From assembly GCA_038380435.1 (NCBI GenBank), contig JAWZYU010000034.1, forward strand, positions 1,284,704 through 1,348,703: DNA of 64,000 nt, in the 5' to 3' direction. A program made the translations under genes and the position numbers. The notes under the pieces were generated by a model. It had not been told where the DNA came from and searched no databases. It saw only the letters and a program-made list of their open reading frames with translations. The first letter of the stretch is position 1. Every line of letters begins with the position of its first letter. This document shows, one piece after another, positions 57,938 through 64,000 of the stretch. This DNA comes from Ryuthela nishihirai. Taxonomy: Eukaryota > Arthropoda > Arachnida > Araneae > Heptathelidae.

Positions 57938-58699
57938 TATCTACTCTAGATCTCCTTTGCATTAGTTACAAAGGATGATTTTATGAGCCTATTGGTATAC
58001 AATGGTATTTAAAAAGGGAAGGGTGGGTCAAGCCAGTGGGCTTTTTCACATGCATTCCACCTGATTGAGTACCACTCCTCATGAAATTGAGGTTTTGAAA
58101 TTTTGTAACAGCATTTATTGTGGTTATTAAACAATACTGAAAGAGCTGTGTTTAACAATTATTATATGGTACAGAGAAAAAAATTACATAAAGGGAGTAA
58201 ATTTTTGCTAGGTAAATTTTTTGTAGTCTATTTGTGCATTTTAATTATTTGCATTGCCATATGTATTTTTACTACCCGACTAGTCTGTAATAGCCCTATT
58301 AAAATATTCCACGAAGACTAGTTTTATTTTCAGATAATATAGAATTAAATGCAGATTAATTTGGCATATAACATACTGGGTGTAAACTAGTCACCATGAA
58401 TAGCACAAGTAGCTACAATTTAGCTTATGCCTTTATTCTGCTATTACTGTACATAGATTATCTGATTCCAGTAGTAATCTGACCTACTTTCTGCTCTAGC
58501 ATGGTTAAAACATTAAAAGTTTAGAAAGCATTACAAGGCATTTTATTATTACCAAAAGTTGTATCATCTGGAGCTAGAACATCACTTTTGGTCACATTTT
58601 AGCAAACTTGATTTTAAGACTAATAATGCATCTGAAATTTTCTGTTTCTCACAATATATACTGAGATTATAAAGACTTTGAACCAATCTAAAACAAAAT
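57938..58699. other. No gene recognised
   Basis: AT-rich DNA. The frame 58118-58321 (67 codons) has one hydrophobic stretch (FFVVYLCILIICIAICIF) but no other support for a gene. Confidence 0.35.
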
Positions 58700-58935
58700 C
58701 CTTAGTAGATCTCTAATCCATCCAGCATTCTTTAACATGCAAAGACTATGGGGCTACTGTTATTTTTAAAATCCCATCTGACAAATGGTTGGCCTTTAAA
58801 CCCATCTGAATTCCCTACTGACAGAAATCAGGGTGGAGGTTTCACAGAAATAAATCTCAATGCTGTCCAAGGTGGGGCTCAAACCACAGAATTGCAGAAA
58901 TGAGCCTGGAGTGCTACCAACTAGACTACCCTGCC
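58700..58935 (-). mobile_element. SINE B, degraded copy
   Basis: Keeps ccatccagcattctttaaca, atcccatctgacaaatgg, aataaatctcaatgctgtcc and the reversed head ggtggggctcaaacca and gtgctaccaactagactacc. The 3' third of the element is missing. Confidence 0.8.
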
Positions 58936-59170
58936 AATTATGTGAAATTTCCAATACCACATGAATTAACCAAAATCCATCACGTCAGAACTTATTTCCA
59001 ACAAAAACAAATACTATCTGCTACTCAATTCTATTCATATGCCATAATAAAATATTCCATCACATTCCTATGCTTCTAAACACTCACTGTAATGGCAACA
59101 CTAGACAACATTATAACAATAGTAGTATCCCACAATAAAAAAAATGCTTCATATTCTACATTTAACTTAA
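58936..59170 (+). repeat. A/C-rich repeat, arm 1 of an old inverted pair
   Basis: Aligns over about 230 bp with the reverse complement of 60684-60944. Shared blocks in order: an aaatttcc-a-aatac-a-atgaatt run, a cc-atg/acgtcagaact run, caattctattcatat/ac-cca, tctatgcnt and gtagtatcccacaataaaa. G is strikingly rare on this strand. Confidence 0.7.
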
Positions 59171-59360
59171 AATTTCAAAAAACTATCAAGTATAGATATT
59201 TAAAAACACCATCTAAAACCCATTCCACATCATGCAGCCATGCCACTTAAGATGGTAGTAATAATTCTCATACTCATAGTGTTACATAAGAAATTCTATA
59301 GTCGATCAATAATATATATATCTACAGATAATCTGTAATTTGATAAATAATTATCTGGAG

Positions 59361-59476
59361 AAAATTATGGCAATGGTATAGGTCTCAAACCAGTGACTAT
59401 CCAGATACATGCCAGAGTGCTCTTATACATGTATCTGGGGTTACAGGCTCAAATCCCACACCATTGGCATAATTTT
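59361..59476. mobile_element. Short foldback sequence, tRNA-like arms
   Basis: The left arm starts aaaattatggcaatgg and the right arm ends ccattggcataatttt. The inner stems atccagatacatg and tacatgtatctggg flank ccagagtgctctta. A degraded B box occurs in the right arm (caggctcaaatccca) and reversed in the left (ggtctcaaacca). Same family as the foldback elements at 11579-12072 and 48978-49091. Confidence 0.72.
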
Positions 59477-60332
59477 TTTGCAAATCATTATTTATTGAAT
59501 TCAGTAATAAAGTATTAAGTAAAACATTCAGAAACAGCTTTTCTATTCACATGCATATTTTTTGTATTTATATATTTTTATATGCATTGGCACTTTACCA
59601 ACTCCAAAAAACCCTATTAAAATAAACTTATTCTTTTTTAATGCTTTCATAATCCAGAAATTCTGATTAATTTGGTATATAATGTGCCATAATTGCTCCC
59701 ATTATATGGCAAAAAGTTCTAATTTTTTTCACTACAGTGAAAAAAATCCAGGCCTCTGGATGTAAAACTATTCAAAATACATAACTGTCTCTGAAGCGAA
59801 TATCGTTTAGCTTTTTGTAAGTGCAGAACAAAAATTGTTTAGAGACATTAAAATACTTGTCTTTTACATGTGGAACAAAACCTTAATGATAAGCTGTCAT
59901 TTTTTTTGGTGTTATGAATGACTGTGCATATTGTTTAAAAAATATGCAAGCAATAAAAATGACCACTACTAGTCAACACAATGGATTTTTATAATTAATA
60001 AATATTCCAATATGCAATTATGAAACCACCAGCCACATTATAAAAAAAAGACATGTCAGAGAAGGTGACTACACACTTAATCTTACATGTTTTTGGAATT
60101 ACTGCCCAGCAGAATATCTACAGAACTAGAAAATCATTACTTTATACATAAAATATATTCTCCCATGATAAAATAGTTTTTGAAGTTTTCTTTCCATTAA
60201 CAGCACAAAACAGCTTAATTACCAGAACAAATCAAGATTTTAAAATATGCACCGTGATAAACTAATATTTTTTAAAATTTTTCACTAATTATTTTTCTTT
60301 GAGAATTAATCTTTTGCTGGATGGTAATTCCC

Positions 60333-60373
60333 TTGTTCAGTAGCCAAGTGTAACACCTTGGCCAAGGGACAGC
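60333..60373 (-). mobile_element. SINE A head fragment
   Basis: ttcagtagccaagtgtaaca ccttggccaagggacagc is the reversed, diverged A box region of SINE A, without the body. Unusual, because SINE fragments normally retain the 3' end. Confidence 0.6.
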
Positions 60374-60683
60374 ATCTACTGTTGGTTTAATATCTATTAG
60401 TATGGATATAAAGAAAATACTGTGGCATAGGAATGCTGTTAGGTTAAGAGTGATCAGGCTTGATTATTACACAGCAGTTTTGTGAATGTTGTAGAAATGG
60501 CACAGTAATTTTCCTAATCATGTCACATCTAAATTATTTCATGGTATTAAATCTATACATGTATAAATCAAATTCAGTTGCTTAGAAATTGTAGTGGAAG
60601 TATATAATATTGAATATACGGTATTGAGGGACTTGGGGGTTAGAAATCATGGTAAAATTAGTGTATTTTGAATAACCAAACTT

Positions 60684-60944
60684 TGATTAAATATGGAAGA
60701 TTTTTTGTAAGAGATTCTTTTATTGTGGGATACGACTGTTGTCGTAATGTTAAGTCTATGGAGTTGCGAGTACAATGAGTCTGTATAGGCATAGAGATAT
60801 GATGAAACATTGTATTGTGGTGTATGAATAGAATTTGGTGGCAGATAGGAGTGGATGGATGTGTTAATGTCCCGAATAAGTGTAGTTCTGACATGGTAGA
60901 ATTTTATCAATTCATCAAGTATTGTGGGAAATTTGACATAAATT
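60684..60944 (-). repeat. A/C-rich repeat, arm 2 (inverted)
   Basis: Plus strand is G/T-rich here; its reverse complement matches 58936-59170. The minus strand is open for 132 codons (61045-60647), containing KFPTILDELIKFYHVRT and VVSHNKRISYKKSS. No domain is recognised and stops are expected to be rare in such G-poor sequence, so coding status is doubtful. Confidence 0.65.
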
Positions 60945-61224
60945 GCATTTTTCAGTGTGGTGGTTGTTGCTGTGCTCAGGGAGAGAATATAGTTAAGTTT
61001 GAAATTTTTGTTGTGCAAGATGTTGTCGTTTATGATTTTGGGCATTTTTGTGCTTGAATTAGCACTTTGAGGAACTACTTTTGTTGCGAAAAAATGGCGG
61101 TATCAGTACTGCTTTTTAAATAATTACTGTAGTGGATTTGTTTTGCCAACTGCAGATAGCAATATGCCTGTTTTATGGTAGTTTTTTTTAAGCTATTTTG
61201 TTTGGGGCACATTTTCTGTCTTAC

Positions 61225-61432
61225 GAGCCGTCCCGTGGCCAAGTGGTTAGCACGCTTGGCTACTGATCTATGGGACCTGGGCTCAAGCCCCGGATAAGGC
61301 ATGGATGTATGTGTCGTTTTTCTGCTGAGGTCCTGCCATCCTTTCAGACCTTCTACTATGGCAAATAATACTGGCATGCTCCTGTCAGACCTCTGTGGCA
61401 AGCAGCTGCTTGAGGGGGTATTTATTTTTATT
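61225..61432 (+). mobile_element. SINE A, near-consensus full copy
   Basis: gagccgtcccgtggccaagt ggttagcacgcttgg, B box gggctcaagccccgga, complete body (gctgaggtcctgccatcctt), ctgtggcaagcagctgcttg and tail agggggtatttatttttatt. About 208 bp and among the least diverged copies. Confidence 0.95.
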
Positions 61433-61744
61433 TATGCATTTGTTATAGATTGAAATTCCACATCCTATTGAGCAAATTTTGCAACTCCCCCCCCAAGACT
61501 AATCTGTGCCATTTTGATGTTTTTTTAACAATGCTGCTGATGGATTTATATGAAGCATTAATAATTCTAAACATCGACAATGATCATTGACTGGCATTAT
61601 AAAAAAAAAGCCCCCAAAACTAAATCTCATCGGTGATAACACATACCAAAAAGCATAAAAATTGGAAACAGTGCAGATTGAATTATAGAAAAGCACTCGA
61701 AACTAAATAATCTCAGAGACAATCAATAATTTAGGGGGGTTCTT

Positions 61745-62450
61745 AGCTTTCCTGACTCCGTCAAAAACTGCCATTTTTTTTTTACACGCTAACAATCCTA
61801 CAATACCCATAATTTCTACATCAAAAAACTACCAAACACTTCCACAAATTAAAAATATATCGTGTAACTTTAAAAGACTCCTAAATATATAACAAAATTA
61901 ATAAATCATTACAACACACTAATAATTACCATACTACACGTAACTACTAAAAAAAAAATCACTCAATTCATCCCAAACTACTATAATGAAATACATGTGT
62001 TCAGTACCACACAAAAAAACTTCCAACTTTCTTTCCCCCAAGCATACTCCACCCCTCACTACATTAGAATCCTCTGAAAACTTACTTAATATATTTCACC
62101 AACTCTTAAAAACCTAACACACCATAAAAACTCATTTTTAAAAATTAAATACCTCACATTATAAACTTTTGCAATTTTCTTCCACTCACAACAAAACCCA
62201 TACTACTATACCATCCTAAACACAAAATATTTAATATAATTCTATCTGGTTAACCACTCCTCCCTTCCCCTTCAAATGCACCTCACTCCAAGCAACTTAC
62301 AAAAACATTCTCCCCTACACACAGCCATAAAAAGCTACCAAACTCCCACTTCCACTTCCAAATGTAACCATAATGTTACAAATACATATTACAATACCCT
62401 CCTAATATTAAAAAATTTCAAAATATCTTAATAAGTTATTTATCATACTT
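61745..62450. other. Strongly G-depleted (A/C/T-rich) tract, no gene
   Basis: For about 700 bases the plus strand has very few G but many C, giving extreme GC skew. No frame carries a known motif. It resembles in composition the A/C-rich repeat pair at 58936 and 60684 (reversed), but I could not align it with confidence. Confidence 0.55.
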
Positions 62451-64000
62451 TAACGAAATTTCAAAGAAATGGGAACATAATTATTCCTATTCTGGCTATC
62501 ATTAAAAATCCTTCATTAAATATATTATACATATGCACTTACCTCTAGCTGCATAAGCATGTTATCTCTAGGAGTTATCAAGCAAAAATGGCAAAATTAA
62601 AGTTCACATTCCCCTGAAATCACATGACTTCATGTTACCCACCCAAAAGAAACAAATCAAACAACAATTAGGCCACCAACAGTTATGTTTATACTTCATA
62701 CTTTACACCTCAACATCATATGCTTTTTCAGCAGTACCATCGGTTGGTTGACAGAGAAAAACAAACCGACCATTTTAGCAAACTTTTTTTACGAAAGTAG
62801 TTCATGAAAGCAAAACCTTTTAATCTCTAAACCTGAAGGTTTCTGGAAATGTGTGTTGAGATTGAGCTTTTTTGGTCCCATACTCAACTGACTCCCTCTG
62901 TAACCTTATATTTTTATTATAATGCACCCGATAAATTCCTATGAAAACAGAATTCGTGATCACGATAAATTTTTTTAAATTATTTAGGATACTGTTCTCA
63001 CACCGCCATTTTTCCCCCTATACAAGTCTCTTTTACTTGCATTTTCAAAACCAAAGAACTATCATCACCTACGTTAGTAGCAAGCATAATGAATTTTATG
63101 ATAATAGTGAATTGTAAAATTACGAATACTTATTTCATATGAATGTCTGCAGCATTGTAAGAATAAACAAAAAAATTTAAGGTCACAGTGGGAGTAATCA
63201 GTAAAGTGAAACCATAAAAATCTACACCTTTTCAGAGGTTGCCCAATCCGTCCACTTGGGGTGTGCAAAATTTATGCCAATAAATTTAAAACAGTTAAGC
63301 TTTTATAAACCCCAAACTTTCCTATTTAAACACAGAAAATGTGATCCTAAACAAAACCTGACATAAAATAAGTCAAAATCAATAGCAAACTGCAGTCTGC
63401 AAGAAAAACTCCAAACACTAGTTTCTTAGCAATTCAAACAATCCACATTCACAATGCATTGACCTGCGTTTTCTGCCATTTCTACAATTTTCACAAGATC
63501 TAACTTCACATAATAATCAAACTATAACTGAACAAAATTCCAAACAGTGCTTTCTAAACTTAGTTTAGCAATCACAAACACAACAATTAAACAAATCAAA
63601 CTCTCCCAAACCATTAATAAGTGTGAGGAGAATATACATATTGGAAAGCAACCGTTTTAAAATTTTTTGATCATATTCAAATGTACAATTATAAATTCTT
63701 GGAGGGAATCAATAATATGTAAAACTACAGTGGGATGTTCTTATTGTAGTCCTTTCCAAAATTTATCTTCATTTTGCAACATCATAAACATACCACAATA
63801 CAAAAAAAAATATTTTTTTATAAAATATGCACAAAAAAATTCCCAGACTAAATCCAGTTGGATGAAACTTGCATCCATCCAGTTAAATGTGTTCATAAGC
63901 TACATCAGTTTCAATATATCCATGCACCTTGACTAACTCAGCTCTACAACATTATATTAGGTAGCAGAATCAATGGCAAACATTGATTACTATTGAGACA
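62451..64000. other. No gene recognised up to window end
   Basis: AT-rich DNA with another G-poor patch at about 63330-63620. If the Rsf1-like gene is compact, its promoter and 5' UTR exon could lie here on the minus strand; I found no decisive signal. Confidence 0.4.

Noticed and set aside
61745..62450. Mitochondrial DNA insertion (suspected from strand skew)
   Set aside because: No mitochondrial protein or rRNA sequence could be read in any frame or strand.
1..64000. CRISPR arrays, operons, ribosome-binding sites
   Set aside because: Spliced exon, SINEs and LINEs show animal nuclear DNA; no regularly spaced identical repeats with unique spacers were seen.

Overview
This window is AT-rich, non-coding-dominated nuclear DNA of an animal. 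The one protein-coding exon I can defend is the minus-strand exon at 54168-54714. It encodes an RRM followed by an Arg/Gly- and Ser-rich tail, with clean splice sites at both ends, and resembles the insect splicing repressor Rsf1. That match, the Tc1/mariner, MULE, hAT and LINE remnants and the two tRNA-derived SINE families suggest an arthropod. A chelicerate such as a spider is possible, but this is a low-confidence guess from repeat style and not a database result.

Layout. 0-5 kb: a decayed LINE reverse transcriptase split by a MULE with a 9-bp target duplication, then a diverged tandem duplication and a mariner remnant, itself split by a SINE. 5-13 kb: copies of SINE A (head like a class II tRNA, about 200 bp) and SINE B (tRNA head, about 385 bp), a Tc1 remnant and a foldback element whose arms contain tRNA-like sequences. 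14-32 kb: a nearly complete but broken LINE (endonuclease plus RT), three 3' fragments of the same family, several hAT-type MITEs, SINE B copies and a degenerate tandem repeat of roughly 280 bp present in both orientations. 32-54 kb: few repeats and no recognisable exon, except SINE A copies, a 3 x 33-bp tandem repeat and a 1.2-kb inverted-repeat structure at 40.3-41.5 kb whose spacer holds a possible hammerhead-ribozyme motif. 54.1-54.7 kb: the Rsf1-like exon. 55-64 kb: a duplicated SINE A, a Tc1 element with both ends preserved, more SINEs, two small foldback sequences and strongly strand-skewed A/C-rich or G/T-rich tracts, some of which form an old inverted repeat.

The SINEs, MITEs and foldback elements have no coding capacity and would depend on enzymes of the LINE, Tc1/mariner, hAT or MULE types, all of which appear here only as broken copies. 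The Rsf1-like gene appears to be hosted in this landscape. Its first and last exons could not be placed, so the flanking kilobases may be its introns or UTRs. No CRISPR array, operon or prokaryotic feature was seen.
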